Part shown: positions 1 through 9,557 of the stretch, in pieces | Numbering within the stretch: the stretch's first letter is position 1 | How the letters are laid out: the number at the start of each line of letters is the position of its first letter | DNA from: Telmatospirillum sp. | GTDB taxonomy: Bacteria > Pseudomonadota > Alphaproteobacteria > Rhodospirillales > Magnetospirillaceae | Direction of reading: 5' to 3' | Assembly (NCBI GenBank): GCA_031291415.1 | Contig: JARLJB010000217.1 | Location: 1 to 64,000, forward strand | Length of the DNA: 64,000 nucleotides | Program-made: the position numbers and the translations under genes | Notes under the pieces: generated by a model | Seen by the model: the letters and a program-made list of their open reading frames with translations, nothing else | Databases searched by the model: none | What the model was told of the DNA's origin: nothing

Positions 1-161
1 GACAGTCCTTCGTCACGGAAGCGCCGGAGCCATTTGTAGACGGTTGCCGGTGAGACCCCGAACGCCATTGCAATGGCATTCGGGGTCTCACCGGCTTCAT
101 GCCGCGCAGCGATCAAAGCTCGACCGTGCGGGGTCAGTTTGGCATTCTTATGGACGTTCAC
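1..161 (-). CDS. IS481-family transposase, N-terminal part (partial)
   Basis: From a GTG at 161 the reverse strand reads VNVHKNAKLTPHGRALIAAR and continues to a helix-turn-helix ending in VYKWLRRFRDEGL near the left edge. This opening (NVHKNA.LTPHGR) and the HTH are typical of IS481 transposases, which cut and join DNA with a C-terminal DDE domain. Only about 53 codons are present, so it cannot be told whether the gene is intact. The GTG start is chosen because it matches the conserved family start. Confidence 0.75.
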   Translation of the reverse strand, partial: MNVHKNAKLTPHGRALIAARHEAGETPNAIAMAFGVSPATVYKWLRRFRDEGL

Positions 162-244
162 GGGGTATCCTTGCTGGGTTGTGGATTCTCGCAAAACTCA
201 CATACCCCAAGGGAATCCCGTGAACAACCTATTGAGACGTTACA
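1..244 (-). mobile_element. IS481-type insertion sequence, one end only (runs off the left edge)
   Basis: This is the terminal part of an insertion sequence: the start of a transposase gene plus about 80 bp of non-coding end. The outer end probably lies near 244, where the reverse strand begins TGTAACGTCTC, a TGT-type terminus of the kind seen in this family. The rest of the element, including the other inverted repeat and any target duplication, is outside the window, so the exact boundary is inferred. Confidence 0.6.
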
Positions 245-284
245 ACTAGAGCGGCGTGCGCAGGGCCGAGGGACACAAATGTGA

Positions 285-323
285 CTTAGAACGTGATGCG
301 GATTTAACGCATCACGTTCTAAG
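285..323. repeat. Palindromic repeat, family A copy 1
   Basis: Two perfect 16-bp arms (cttagaacgtgatgcg and its complement) flank a 7-nt loop, just past the stop codon of the gene at 332. A second copy with the same core but different, still complementary, outer bases lies at 47654-47692. It could act as a transcript-end hairpin for the reverse-strand gene, although no T-run follows. Confidence 0.7.
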
Positions 324-331
324 AGTCCTAA

Positions 332-1237
332 TCAGGGAAGTTCGCGGACGACGCGAAAACCGGCGTAGCTGGCAAAATCGAAGCTACGATTGTCGGCGCT
401 GTCGCGGTTACGGGCGGCAGAGCGGAGAAAGGTCGGCAGATTGCTCCAGGAGCCGCCACGCAGCACGCGTTTTCCACAGTCGCCCGAGGTCCAGGCGCGC
501 CCGTCGGCCGGGGCACCTTCATAGTTCTCGTTCCAGCAGTCCTCGGTCCACTGCCAGACATTTCCCAGCATGTCGTAAAGGCCGAAGGGATTGGGCGGAA
601 AGCTGCCGACCGGCGAAAGCTGCTTGTCGTCCCAGCGGCTGCCGCAGCCGTTGCAGTTGGCGTTGCCTGTGCCGATTCCGTCGCCCCACCATCGCGACGT
701 GCGCGTTCCGGCCCGCGCCGCATATTCCCACTCCGCTTCGGTCGGCAATCGATAAGGCCCTTTGAGACCCGTCGATCCCGATGGAAGTCCGTGGACACGC
801 GCGTTCAACCAGTCGATATAGGCGTTGGCATCGTGCCAACTGACACAAACCACCGGATCGGCGGGAATAAATCCGGATGACCGCCAACTCGTGCCACTTG
901 GCCAATCACACGCGCCGCCGTCGTAGCCGGTCGCTTTGACGAAGGTGGCGAATTCCTGAACCGTGACGTCGTAGCGGCCAACAGCAATAGCCGGCACCGA
1001 GACCGCATGCTGCGGCCCCTCCGCGTCGTAACGCCCTCGTTCGCCCGATGGACTTCCCATGGCGAACCGACCGCCGGGGATGGCCACCATCTCCGGGCAT
1101 TCCGGGCAATCGCGGAAAACCTCGCCGATCGCGTGCGCCTGCGTGCCAATCGGCCTCGGTGTGACCTTCGCCGTTGCCGAAACAGCCCCGGCAGCAAGAA
1201 GCAGCACCAGGACGGCAACGGTCCAGAGACCCCGCAT
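332..1237 (-). CDS. Exported SUMF1/formylglycine-generating-enzyme-like protein
   Basis: A 301-residue protein with an N-terminal signal peptide (residues 1-23, hydrophobic, AVSATA) followed by a full FGE-sulfatase/C-type-lectin-like domain. Family hallmarks are visible: IPGGRFAMGS near 54, VTVQEFATFV, PVVCVSWHDANAYIDWLN, YRLPTEAEWEYAARAG, FGLYDMLGNVWQWTEDCW and RVLRGGSW near the C terminus. Members modify sulfatase cysteines or serve other roles (EgtB, PvdO). No sulfatase gene is adjacent, so the substrate is unknown and a non-catalytic role is possible. The start is supported by GAGGAAG 8 nt upstream. The gene is monocistronic and followed by a palindromic repeat. Confidence 0.85.
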   Translation of the reverse strand: MRGLWTVAVLVLLLAAGAVSATAKVTPRPIGTQAHAIGEVFRDCPECPEMVAIPGGRFAMGSPSGERGRYDAEGPQHAVSVPAIAVGRYDVTVQEFATFVKATGYDGGACDWPSGTSWRSSGFIPADPVVCVSWHDANAYIDWLNARVHGLPSGSTGLKGPYRLPTEAEWEYAARAGTRTSRWWGDGIGTGNANCNGCGSRWDDKQLSPVGSFPPNPFGLYDMLGNVWQWTEDCWNENYEGAPADGRAWTSGDCGKRVLRGGSWSNLPTFLRSAARNRDSADNRSFDFASYAGFRVVRELP

Positions 1238-1309
1238 GGATTTTCTTCCTCGCCTAAACGCTCATCGAGAAATAACTGCACCATTTCCCGACGAACGCCA
1301 AGCTCGGGC

Positions 1310-1504
1310 TTACCGATTCCGCAGAGGACAGGTTTTCAATCCCAGCAAGGCATAGGCTGGGCAAAAGGAAACGACGGCGGTTGCCAAAGGCACGACGCCG
1401 ACCCAGGCCCACACCGGCCCGCCCATCAGCGCCCAAGCGATCAAGGCTAGTCCGATCACCGCACGAGCGACTCGGTCGATGGTTCCCACATTCCTGGTGA
1501 TCAT
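1310..1504 (-). CDS. DUF2892 (YgaP-like) small inner-membrane protein
   Basis: A 64-residue protein, MITRNVGTIDRVARAVIG at the N terminus, with two hydrophobic segments (about 15-30 and 33-50) and the closing motif CPAYALLGLKTC. This pattern (N.G.iDR..R...G, then CP.Y...G..TC) is the DUF2892 family; it is also the membrane part of YgaP-like rhodanese proteins, but no rhodanese domain is attached here. The ATG at 1504 is preferred over a longer reading because GGAGAG lies just upstream. Function unknown. Confidence 0.8.
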   Translation of the reverse strand: MITRNVGTIDRVARAVIGLALIAWALMGGPVWAWVGVVPLATAVVSFCPAYALLGLKTCPLRNR

Positions 1505-1761
1505 GGCGACATCTCTCCGGATATTTCCGCGGCGATTCAATGAGCTGGCGGATCCTGCCACACGCATTAGTAGCACGCGTCTGGGGGGTAACCGTTACAC
1601 ATCAGAAAGACATCCGGAGAGGACGGCGTCAGTAACATAGTCACAAGAGGCAGGAGTCTCGCCGCCGCCGGGGCCTGTCGCGCAATTATCGCTCCAGGAC
1701 CTCAGGGTTCATATGACGCCTACGCTCTGCTGCGGCGGGCTCAAGCGCCGCTCGGGCTAAG

Positions 1762-1783
1762 AGCCTGTTGATTCCAACAGGCT
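1762..1783. terminator. Hairpin at the end of the fructose PTS operon
   Basis: Nine-base-pair arms (agcctgttg / caacaggct) with a 4-nt loop lie immediately beyond the fruA stop codon. On the reverse strand there is no good T-run after the stem, so termination efficiency is uncertain; on the plus strand it is followed by TTTATTT. Confidence 0.5.
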
Positions 1784-3475
1784 TTATTTGGCGAGAATTT
1801 CCGGTTTTTTCAGAATCCCCAGCATCGCGGCACTCACCACCGTCCCGGCGATCAGAGCCGCCACATAAAGACCGAGGTGAGTCACGGCGTTGGGAATCGG
1901 CAGCACGAAGATGCCGCCATGCGGTACCTTCAACTCGACGCTGGCCACCATCGAGATCGCGCCGGCGACGGCCGAGCCGACCATGTTCGCCGGAATCACC
2001 CGCAAGGGATCGCGGGCGGCAAAGGGAATGGCCCCTTCGGTGATGAAGGCAAGGCCGAGAATGGCGGTCGGACCGCCAGCCTCGTGTTCATCGTGCGTAA
2101 AGCGGCCAGGGAACAACCGCGTGGCCAGCGCGATCGCCAACGGCGGCGTCATGCCGGCGACCATCGCGGCGGCCATCGGCGTATAGACCTGGCTCGCCAG
2201 CAGCCCTGTGGAAAAAGCGTAGGCGGCCTTGTTGACGGGCCCCCCCATGTCGAAGGCCATCATCGCCCCCAGCAGCAAACCGAGAAGAATGGCGCTCGTC
2301 CCCTGCATGCCTTGCAGCCAGACGGTCAGGAATGACAGAAGGTTGGCGACGGGCGTACCGACGACAGTGATCATCAATCCGCCGGTCAACAAGGTTCCCA
2401 ACAACGGCAAGATCAGAACCGGCTTCAGCCCCTCCAGAGTCCGGTGAAGCTTGATGTGACGGTTGAGCCAGTCGGTTCCGTAGCCGGCGATAAATCCGGC
2501 GGCAATCCCTCCCAGGAAGCCGGCGCCGACATTGCTTGCCAGCAGGCCGCCGATCATGCCTGGCGCGATTCCCGGACGATCGGCGATCGAAAAAGCGATA
2601 TAGCCTGCGAGCACCGGCACGATAAGCACGAAAGCCGATTTGGCGCCGATCTGGAACAGACCATAGGCCAGGGCGCCGCCCTGCGCCGGATCGTAGGCAT
2701 AGATGCCCCCGAAGGCGAAGGCCAGGGCGATCAGCAGGCCTCCGGCCGTGATGAAGGGCAGCATGAAGGACACGCCGGTCATCAGATGTTTGTAAGGCCC
2801 GGTCTTGATGACGCGCTTGCCGGCGGTCACTCCCGAACCGGCCGAGGCCTCCTGCAAAGTGGCCTCGGAAAACGCACGGGCGATCAGCGCCTTACCATCG
2901 TTGATCGCCGGTTTGGTACCGCTTTCGAACACGCGTTTGCCGGAGAACCGCGTAAGATCGACCTTTTTGTCGGCAGCGATCAGCACGATGTCGGCAGCGG
3001 CGATCTCGTCGGTCGTCAGAGTATCCTGCGCGCCGACGGATCCTTGCGTTTCAACGCGGATCTCATACCCCAGAGCCTTGGCCGCCTGTTGCAACCCCTC
3101 GGCGGCCATGAAGGTGTGGGCGATCCCGGTCGGGCAAGACGTGATGGCAACGATTTTCCGAACCGCCGGCGCGCTGGCGCCACCGATTCCATCAAGGACG
3201 GCGCCGGCATCGGCCAGGACGTCGGCCATGCTCGCTCTGACCTGGGTCAGTCCGGCAAACCTCCGATCATCGACCTCGCCCGGACCGACCAGCAGCAAAT
3301 GGGATGCGCCATCGATCTGCGCCCAGGCCAAGGGATTGAGAACCCCGACCGTCGTGCGCACTTCGACTTCGATCGACCGCTGCCGAGCGGCAGCCGCGCT
3401 CTTCAGGGCTTCGGCGGCCAAGACGCCCGTCACGGTAACGTCGCCGGCCATTATCAATGCCACCAGGTCCGTCAT
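1784..3475 (-). CDS. fruA: Fructose PTS permease, EIIB'-EIIB-EIIC
   Basis: A 563-residue membrane permease that imports fructose and phosphorylates it at C1, using phosphate delivered by the FruB protein. A degenerate IIB' domain occupies about residues 1-100. The active IIB follows, with its phosphocysteine in [19 protein letters not shown]. The IIC domain (about 225-563) has many membrane spans and the conserved [19 protein letters not shown] segment. The start at 3475 is set by GGAGGAAG upstream; a longer open frame reaches into fruK but reads as nonsense. Last gene of fruB-fruK-fruA, 31 bp after fruK. Regulation is expected through the LacI-type regulator at 7134. Confidence 0.95.
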   Translation of the reverse strand: MTDLVALIMAGDVTVTGVLAAEALKSAAAARQRSIEVEVRTTVGVLNPLAWAQIDGASHLLLVGPGEVDDRRFAGLTQVRASMADVLADAGAVLDGIGGASAPAVRKIVAITSCPTGIAHTFMAAEGLQQAAKALGYEIRVETQGSVGAQDTLTTDEIAAADIVLIAADKKVDLTRFSGKRVFESGTKPAINDGKALIARAFSEATLQEASAGSGVTAGKRVIKTGPYKHLMTGVSFMLPFITAGGLLIALAFAFGGIYAYDPAQGGALAYGLFQIGAKSAFVLIVPVLAGYIAFSIADRPGIAPGMIGGLLASNVGAGFLGGIAAGFIAGYGTDWLNRHIKLHRTLEGLKPVLILPLLGTLLTGGLMITVVGTPVANLLSFLTVWLQGMQGTSAILLGLLLGAMMAFDMGGPVNKAAYAFSTGLLASQVYTPMAAAMVAGMTPPLAIALATRLFPGRFTHDEHEAGGPTAILGLAFITEGAIPFAARDPLRVIPANMVGSAVAGAISMVASVELKVPHGGIFVLPIPNAVTHLGLYVAALIAGTVVSAAMLGILKKPEILAK

Positions 3476-3506
3476 TGCTTCCTCCCCGGCTGATCTCTGT
3501 CGGCCG

Positions 3507-4454
3507 TTAACGGTGGTCCAAATTGATGATGCGGACTTTCGCCGCGTTAGCTTCGACCGCTGCCCGCGCCGGCAGGTTGGGGCCAGCCAGGCCGAGTTTG
3601 GCCACCGCGAAGGCGGTTGCCAGACGCGCGATCCGTTCCAATGTCGCGCCGTCGCGTAACGCCGCGACGATACCGGCCACCATGGCGTCGCCAGCCCCCA
3701 CCGTGCTGGTGCAGGAAATCGCCACCAGCGAGGCCTGCAAGGCGCCTTCGTCCGATATGAACAAGGCCCCTTGCTCGCCCAAAGAGACCACGACCAGACC
3801 GACACCGCGCAGCAGCAAAGACCGCCCGGCCTCGACGAGATCATCGATGGTCGGCAGAGCCCGGCCGGCCCAATCCTCGAACTCGGCACGATTGGGTTTG
3901 ACGCAATAGGGCAACGGATCGTGGTCGAGCGCAGCTTTCAATGGCTCGCCGCTGCTGTCGAGTACGACGCGCGCCCCGCGGCCGGCCAGCGCCGCAGTCA
4001 GTTCGTGATAGATGCCGACATTGACGCCGGCCGGCACGCTGCCGGCCAACACGGCAAGAGTTCCTTTGCCCGCCAGCGACAGAATGGTTCCCGAGACCTC
4101 GGCCAGGATGTCGGGTGTCACCAGAAGGCCCGGCAAGTTGATGTCCGTGGTGCCGGTGCCGTGGACCAGTTTGACGTTCACGCGGGTGTCGCCCGACATC
4201 CGGGAAAAGCGGTCGTGGATAGCTTTGGCGGCGAACATTTTGTTGAACGCCTTGTCATTGCTGTCGCCCAACACGCCGGTCGCCGTCACCGGCACGCCCC
4301 AGTCGGCAAGACAACTGGCGACGTTCACGCCTTTGCCGCCAGCATCGAAACGAACGGCGCGGGCCCGATGCACCGCTCCCGGATGCAACTCGTCCAGCGT
4401 GATCGTCTGGTCGATGGCCGGGTTGAGGGTGACGGTGATGACCGTATCATTCAT
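3507..4454 (-). CDS. fruK: 1-phosphofructokinase
   Basis: A 315-residue PfkB-family sugar kinase that turns fructose 1-phosphate into fructose 1,6-bisphosphate in the cytoplasm. Visible signatures are [11 protein letters not shown] at the N terminus, the PfkB motif [17 protein letters not shown] near 38-54, and [11 protein letters not shown] near 250, which carries the catalytic Asp and the anion hole. Its ATG overlaps the fruB stop (ATGA), which implies translational coupling. Placement between the two fructose PTS genes fixes the substrate with good certainty. Confidence 0.95.
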   Translation of the reverse strand: MNDTVITVTLNPAIDQTITLDELHPGAVHRARAVRFDAGGKGVNVASCLADWGVPVTATGVLGDSNDKAFNKMFAAKAIHDRFSRMSGDTRVNVKLVHGTGTTDINLPGLLVTPDILAEVSGTILSLAGKGTLAVLAGSVPAGVNVGIYHELTAALAGRGARVVLDSSGEPLKAALDHDPLPYCVKPNRAEFEDWAGRALPTIDDLVEAGRSLLLRGVGLVVVSLGEQGALFISDEGALQASLVAISCTSTVGAGDAMVAGIVAALRDGATLERIARLATAFAVAKLGLAGPNLPARAAVEANAAKVRIINLDHR

Positions 4455-6958
4455 GGGATTTTGTCCAATGCGCGAACCTGCTCCGCAGTTTCAGCCGCCA
4501 GAGCCTGCTGGGCCAACTGGCGTAACGCCGCCAACTCGCTCTTGCGCAAACGCGCCTTGACTGCAGGAATTTCGCGGGGCGTCATCGACAGCTCGTTGAC
4601 ACCAAGGCCGGTCAGCAAACAGGCGCCAAACGGATCGCCGGCGATGCCGCCACAGACGCCGACCCACCGCTGGTACCGTGCCGCGCCCTCGACCGTCTGT
4701 CGTATCAGGCGCAAGACTGCGGGATGCAGGCTGTCGGCCTCGGCCGCCAAGTCGGGGTTCTGCCGGTCGATCGCCAGGGCATATTGGGTCAGATCGTTGG
4801 TCCCGATAGAAAAGAAGTCGACATGCGCGGCCATCACGTCGGCTTGAATGGCCGCCGCCGGCACCTCTATCATAATGCCGAGGCGAACCACCGGCGCACC
4901 GAGCTCGGCGCGGATACGCTCGCAGGCGGCGCGAAGCGCCGTTACCTCGCCGACCGAAGTGACCATCGGGAACATGATCGACAGATCGCCGCCGCCGATT
5001 GCCGCCCGATAGAGCGCCCGCAACTGCGGTTCCAGCAGATCGGGACGACGTAGCAACAGCCGGGCGCCGCGCACACCGAGAAACGGATTGTCCTCATGAG
5101 GCAGGTTGAGATGAGCCACCTGCTTGTCGCCGCCGATATCAAGGGCCCGAACGATCAGCGGACGGCCATCAAGGGCATCGATCATGCCGCGATAGGTTTC
5201 GTACTGCTCGTCTTCGGTGGGCGTATCGCCCCGTTCGAGGAATAAAAACTCGGTCCGCATCAGACCGACGCCCTCGCCGCCTTCGCGCAACGCCATGGGA
5301 ACCTGATCGGGACGGTTCACATTGGCACCGATGGCCACGCTGTGGCCGTCACGGGTCGTGGCCGGCAGACCGCGTTCGGCGTCCTCGGCGGCGCGGCGGG
5401 CGGCACGCTCGTCCATCCAGGCCTTGGCTGACGCAAGATCGTCGTCGGAAGGCGCGAGATAGAGCCGTCCGGAATGACCGTCGATGATCGCCAAGGTACC
5501 GTCAGCGACATCGAGCAGCGGCGCCCCGCCGGCGACGATCGCCGGCAGCCCCAGCGTCCGCGCCAGAATGGCCGTGTGCGAGGTGGGACCGCCCTGGGCG
5601 GTGGCAAGACCGACGACCCGTTCCTTGTCGAGACCGGCGGTGTCGGAAGGCGACAGATCATTGGCGACAACGATGCAGGGATGGTTTGGCAGATGGGTCA
5701 GGGAACCGGTTTTGCGGTCCGGATCGAGGCGACCTAAAACGCGACGGCCGACATCACGCAGATCGGCGGCCCGTGCCGCCAGGACCGGATTGCCGAGCGC
5801 CGACAGGCGTGAGGCCATGCGTTCGACCGCCTGGTTCCACGACCAGGCGACGCCATGGCCCTCGACCATCAACTGGCAGGTCAGAGTGATCAGGTCGCTG
5901 TCGTTCAACAGCTCGCTCTGCGCCTTGAAGATCGCCGCTTCGGCGGCGCCAAGGCGCCGCGTGGTGTCGTCGACCAGAGCCGTCATCTGCTGAGCGGTCG
6001 CGTGCAGAGCCTCATGCAGCTGATTGCCACCTTCGGTCAGTTGCACAGGGGAGTCGGCGACCGGTTGATCGACGGACGCCAACAGATGAACTCTGCCGAT
6101 CGCCAGCCCGGGACTTGCTCCAATACCAGGTACCGACTGCAGACTGTCCGGGGCGTGCCAGCCGCGCGCCGGAATCTCGGCCCGCTCCGCGGCTTTTGCC
6201 GCATCGGCTTTTTCCTGCCGGCTCAAACCGGCGATCACCACACGGAACCGTGCAAGCGCCGCCTTGGCGTCGCTTCCCTCCGCCGAAATGATGATCTCGT
6301 CGCCGAGACGCAGCCCAAGCTGCAGCAGCGCCACCAGATTGCGGGCGTCGGCGCTTTCCGCCTCATGGCGTATTCGGATCCGGACGCCCGACTGCCGCGC
6401 CGCCTCGACCCAGGTCGAGGCCGGCCGCGCATGCAAGCCGGCAGGATAGTCGACGGTCCAGCCGACACTCTCGGCCAGATCGACAGCCGCGACCGAAGGG
6501 GCCGCCGGGGCATCGTCATGGGCAAGCGCGGCGATCACATCGGCGGCGTCTGTGGTCACAAACAGCTTTTCGAGCCGGGCGTCGTCCTGAATCAGCCGGG
6601 TCAGCCGCCGCAGGATCGCGATGTGGTTATCCGACTGCGCGGCGATGGCAACGACGAGTCTGGCGCGCTGCCCCGGATTCCATTCGATGCCATCGGGAAT
6701 TTGCAGCACGGCGATGCCATCGCGCCTGACGAGGCCGCGATCCTCGCCAAGTCCATGCGGAATCGACACGCCATGGCCAAGAAAGGTGTTCGCCACCGCT
6801 TCCCGCCTGATCATGCTGGCTTCGTAGCCGGGAGCCACGCAACCGGCGGCAATCAGGAGCTGGCAGGCCTCGCCGATGGCGGCATCTTTGCTGGCCGGGG
6901 CCGCGGCGAGACGGATGAGTTCGTTGCCCACAAGGGCATCGGTCACGGATGGCGACAC
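4451..6958 (-). CDS. fruB: Fructose PTS phosphotransfer protein, EIIA-HPr-EI fusion
   Basis: An 835-residue protein combining three cytoplasmic PTS parts, so the pathway needs no separate ptsHI. EIIA(Fru) covers about 1-150, with the phosphohistidine in HGVSIPHGLGED near residue 68. HPr follows at about 165-255 (AGLHARPAS). Enzyme I occupies about 270-835, with the active His in GGPTSHTAILARTLGLPAI and the PEP-binding region near RTEFLFLERGDTPTEDEQ. I chose the GTG at 6958, preceded by GGGAGAG; an upstream ATG at 7030 would put an operator palindrome inside the gene. Operator at 6991-7002 lies 33 bp upstream. The fused form is common in Proteobacteria. Confidence 0.95.
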   Translation of the reverse strand: MSPSVTDALVGNELIRLAAAPASKDAAIGEACQLLIAAGCVAPGYEASMIRREAVANTFLGHGVSIPHGLGEDRGLVRRDGIAVLQIPDGIEWNPGQRARLVVAIAAQSDNHIAILRRLTRLIQDDARLEKLFVTTDAADVIAALAHDDAPAAPSVAAVDLAESVGWTVDYPAGLHARPASTWVEAARQSGVRIRIRHEAESADARNLVALLQLGLRLGDEIIISAEGSDAKAALARFRVVIAGLSRQEKADAAKAAERAEIPARGWHAPDSLQSVPGIGASPGLAIGRVHLLASVDQPVADSPVQLTEGGNQLHEALHATAQQMTALVDDTTRRLGAAEAAIFKAQSELLNDSDLITLTCQLMVEGHGVAWSWNQAVERMASRLSALGNPVLAARAADLRDVGRRVLGRLDPDRKTGSLTHLPNHPCIVVANDLSPSDTAGLDKERVVGLATAQGGPTSHTAILARTLGLPAIVAGGAPLLDVADGTLAIIDGHSGRLYLAPSDDDLASAKAWMDERAARRAAEDAERGLPATTRDGHSVAIGANVNRPDQVPMALREGGEGVGLMRTEFLFLERGDTPTEDEQYETYRGMIDALDGRPLIVRALDIGGDKQVAHLNLPHEDNPFLGVRGARLLLRRPDLLEPQLRALYRAAIGGGDLSIMFPMVTSVGEVTALRAACERIRAELGAPVVRLGIMIEVPAAAIQADVMAAHVDFFSIGTNDLTQYALAIDRQNPDLAAEADSLHPAVLRLIRQTVEGAARYQRWVGVCGGIAGDPFGACLLTGLGVNELSMTPREIPAVKARLRKSELAALRQLAQQALAAETAEQVRALDKIP

Positions 6959-6990
6959 GCGTTCTCTCCCTGACTGTATTTTGCATCTAT

Positions 6991-7002
6991 GAAAACGTTT
7001 TC
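6991..7002. promoter_or_regulatory. Operator palindrome for the LacI-type regulator, fruB side
   Basis: A perfect 12-bp palindrome, GAAAACGTTTTC, with the central CG typical of LacI-family operators. It lies 33 bp upstream of fruB. A near copy sits upstream of the divergent regulator, consistent with autoregulation plus control of the PTS operon. Confidence 0.75.
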
Positions 7003-7101
7003 GTAGCTCCGTGTCAAGAGAGTTATCCACATTTTCAATACGTAATGATTGCCAAACACCAACTCATCGACGATAATTTCAAGATATTCCGATGCTTATA
7101 A

Positions 7102-7113
7102 GGAAACGTTTTC
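7102..7113. promoter_or_regulatory. Operator palindrome for the LacI-type regulator, regulator side
   Basis: GGAAACGTTTTC differs by one base from the palindrome at 6991-7002. It lies about 20 bp upstream of the preferred regulator start at 7134, and its position argues against the earlier ATG at 7092. Confidence 0.65.
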
Positions 7114-7133
7114 ATGATACTGACGATACTCCA

Positions 7134-8132
7134 ATGACTGTCGGCATCAAGGATGTCGCGCGGGTCGCCGGCGTCTCCCCGGCCACCGTCTCGCGGGTTC
7201 TCGGCAATGGCACCGTCAGCGACACACTTCGCGCCCAAGTCGAGGCAGCTGTACGGGAAACGGGATATCGCCCGAACCTCTCGGCACGCCGGTTGCGATC
7301 GAAACATTCCCAGACGATCGGACTGATCGTCGCAGACATCCGCAACCCTTTTTTCACCGCGGTCGGCCGCGCCGTCGAGGACGCCGCCTATCAGGCCGGT
7401 CTGCGGGTGATCCTCTGCAACACCGACGAGGACCCCCAGAAAGAGGCGTTGTACCTGAGACTCATGGAGGAAGAGCGGGTCACCGGAGTGATCTTCGCGC
7501 CGACCCGGAAAAGCATGGAACGGATGTCGGACGCGCCGCAGAATTTCCCGACCATATTGATCGATCGCGCCGGGCCGCACGGTAGAAAAGATGCAGTGCT
7601 TCTCGACAACCATGCCGCCGCCGACATGTTGGTCGAGCATCTCTACGGGCGCGGCTACCGTCGGATTTTTGGACTGTTCGGCAATGCCAGCACGACCGGC
7701 ATCGAACGTCACGACGGCTACCAGGCGGCGATGACCCGCTTTGGACTGACGCCGGACGCGGTTTTCGTGGCCCCCAGTCCGGAGGCCGCCGAAGCCGAAC
7801 TGGGACGCCGGATTGCCGAGGCGGCCACGCCGGATCTGCGGCCGGAAGCCGTCATCGCCAGCAACGGCCTGCTGTTGATGGGCGTGGTACGCGCCGTGCG
7901 CGCCGCCGGCCTTGGCATCCCGCGCGATCTGGCCGTCGCCGGTTTCGACAATGAACGTTGGACCGAGCTGGTCGGCCCCGGCATCACCGTCATCGAGCAG
8001 CCGGTCGAGGCGATCGGGCGCACCGCCATGGCCATGCTGCTCGAACGACTGGAAACACCCGACGCGCCGGTTCGCAAGGTGGTTCTGAACGGACGCTGCA
8101 TTGTCCGCGGCTCGACGGCGCCACGAGCCTAG
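7134..8132 (+). CDS. fruR: LacI-family repressor of the fructose PTS operon (FruR-like)
   Basis: A 332-residue LacI-family regulator. The N terminus has the canonical DNA-reading helix-turn-helix and hinge (DVARVAGVSPATVSRVLG, then RPNLSARRLRS). A periplasmic-binding-like sensor domain follows, beginning near IGLIVADIRNPFF. The usual ligand for such fru-linked regulators is fructose 1-phosphate or fructose 1,6-bisphosphate, which is inference here. It is divergent from fruB, with one operator on each side of the 175-bp intergenic region. The start at 7134 lacks a strong ribosome site but fits the family start. Confidence 0.85.
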   Translation: MTVGIKDVARVAGVSPATVSRVLGNGTVSDTLRAQVEAAVRETGYRPNLSARRLRSKHSQTIGLIVADIRNPFFTAVGRAVEDAAYQAGLRVILCNTDEDPQKEALYLRLMEEERVTGVIFAPTRKSMERMSDAPQNFPTILIDRAGPHGRKDAVLLDNHAAADMLVEHLYGRGYRRIFGLFGNASTTGIERHDGYQAAMTRFGLTPDAVFVAPSPEAAEAELGRRIAEAATPDLRPEAVIASNGLLLMGVVRAVRAAGLGIPRDLAVAGFDNERWTELVGPGITVIEQPVEAIGRTAMAMLLERLETPDAPVRKVVLNGRCIVRGSTAPRA

Positions 8133-8151
8133 GGCCGGATGGCACGACCGC

Positions 8152-9516
8152 TCATACCGGGCTGAAGGCTCCGTCCTGGTTTTCCGCCAACCAGGCCGCC
8201 CGGCGGGCGAACAGGTCCGGCACCGCCGCTTGGGCAGCCGCGATCAAATCACCGAGGACGGACGTCTTCAGGACGCCGCCGTCGACGACAATGCGTCCAT
8301 CGACCATGGTGATATCGACATCGCCGCCTTGGACGGCATGCACCAAATTGTGATGCAAATTGAACAGATCGCCGGTGAGAATCGGCGTCATGCGCGGCGT
8401 GTCGAGGCGGACAGCGACCAGATCGGCCTTTTTTCCCGCCTCCAGCGAGCCAAGCCGGGCCTCCTGTCCGATCGCTCGGGCGCCATGGATGGTGGCCATG
8501 CGCAGGACGTCCCAGGATGGCAGGGCGCTGGCGTCCATCCGGCTGAACTTGGCCAGTAGCGAAGCAATTTTCATTTCCTCGAACAGATCGAGATTGTTGT
8601 TCTCCTTTTCCCCATCCGACCCCAGACCGACCGCCACGCCGGCGGCCAGCAGCTTTTCGACCGGCGCCGCGCCGCTGGCCAGCTTCATGTTGCTTGATGG
8701 GTTGTGGGCGACCGACACCTTATGCCGAGCCAGCAATTCGATCTCGCCATCGTCAAGCCAGACGCCGTGCGCCAGCAACACGGTATCGGGATCGAGAAGA
8801 CCGAACCGCTCGAGCGCCTCGATTGGCCGCAGCCCGGTGCGCCGCGCCATTTCGCCGATTTCCGCCTGGGTTTCGTTGCTATGGGTATGCAGCCCGGTCC
8901 GGTAACGCTTGGCCATGTCGACGGCCCGGGCGTAGCCGGCGGCGTCGGCATAGAAGGCATGTTCAATCCCCACCCACGGCATGATCCGGCCGTTCGCCTT
9001 GCCCTGCCAGTTTTGGATCAGAGCCTCGTTGTCGTCCAGTGTATCGAAATAGTCGAAGCCCGGCGCGGCGCCCAGATAGGGAACCATCACCACGCGATTA
9101 CCCAGCGTCTGCGCGGCCCGCGCGCTACCATCCATGAACCGCCACATGTCGACCACCGTCGTGGTGCCCGACAGCAGCGCCTCGGCATAGCAGAGCCACG
9201 AGGCGACCTCAGCCTCGTGCGGCAGCAAGACCCGGTGCATTGGATCGATGAACAGACGCAGCCAATCCCAAAGCGGCAATCCTTCCGCTGTACCGCGGAG
9301 CAGGCCGGAATGACAATGGGCGTTGATCAGCCCCGGCATCAAGAGACGCTTGCGCAAATGACGATGGGAGGCGTCGGGATGGGCGGCAACGACCTCGGTC
9401 GCCCGCCCCACCTCCAAAATAGTATCGCCGCCGACGCAAACGGCGCCGTTTTCGATGATCCGGTTATCGCTGTCCATGGAAAGGACGAAGTCGGCGCTGA
9501 GAATGGTTTTTGACAA
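8152..9516 (-). CDS. Amidohydrolase of the TRZ/ATZ/SsnA deaminase group
   Basis: A 454-residue metal-dependent hydrolase that removes amino or related groups from heterocycles. Metal ligands can be read: LINAHCHSG (the HxH pair), HTHSNETQAEIG (His), LLAHGVWL (His) and GLGSDGEKENNN (Asp). This is the layout of guanine, S-adenosylhomocysteine, 8-oxoguanine and triazine deaminases, and sequence alone does not tell them apart. The TTG at 9516 is chosen because AGGAGA precedes it by 7 nt; another TTG at 9561 lacks a ribosome site. It is the last gene of an operon with a NMT1-type importer, so it probably acts on the imported compound, plausibly a purine- or pyrimidine-like ring. Confidence 0.85.
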   Translation of the reverse strand: MSKTILSADFVLSMDSDNRIIENGAVCVGGDTILEVGRATEVVAAHPDASHRHLRKRLLMPGLINAHCHSGLLRGTAEGLPLWDWLRLFIDPMHRVLLPHEAEVASWLCYAEALLSGTTTVVDMWRFMDGSARAAQTLGNRVVMVPYLGAAPGFDYFDTLDDNEALIQNWQGKANGRIMPWVGIEHAFYADAAGYARAVDMAKRYRTGLHTHSNETQAEIGEMARRTGLRPIEALERFGLLDPDTVLLAHGVWLDDGEIELLARHKVSVAHNPSSNMKLASGAAPVEKLLAAGVAVGLGSDGEKENNNLDLFEEMKIASLLAKFSRMDASALPSWDVLRMATIHGARAIGQEARLGSLEAGKKADLVAVRLDTPRMTPILTGDLFNLHHNLVHAVQGGDVDITMVDGRIVVDGGVLKTSVLGDLIAAAQAAVPDLFARRAAWLAENQDGAFSPV

Positions 9517-9557
9517 GACTTGGATCTCCTGGAACCGGTCAAGCCGGAAGATTGGGA

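Noticed and set aside
1680-1720. A possible further repeat family around ATCGCTCCA (about 1690, 14110, 44632)
   Set aside because: Shared stretch is short (9-10 bases) with gaps in the rest; likely chance without a genome-wide count.
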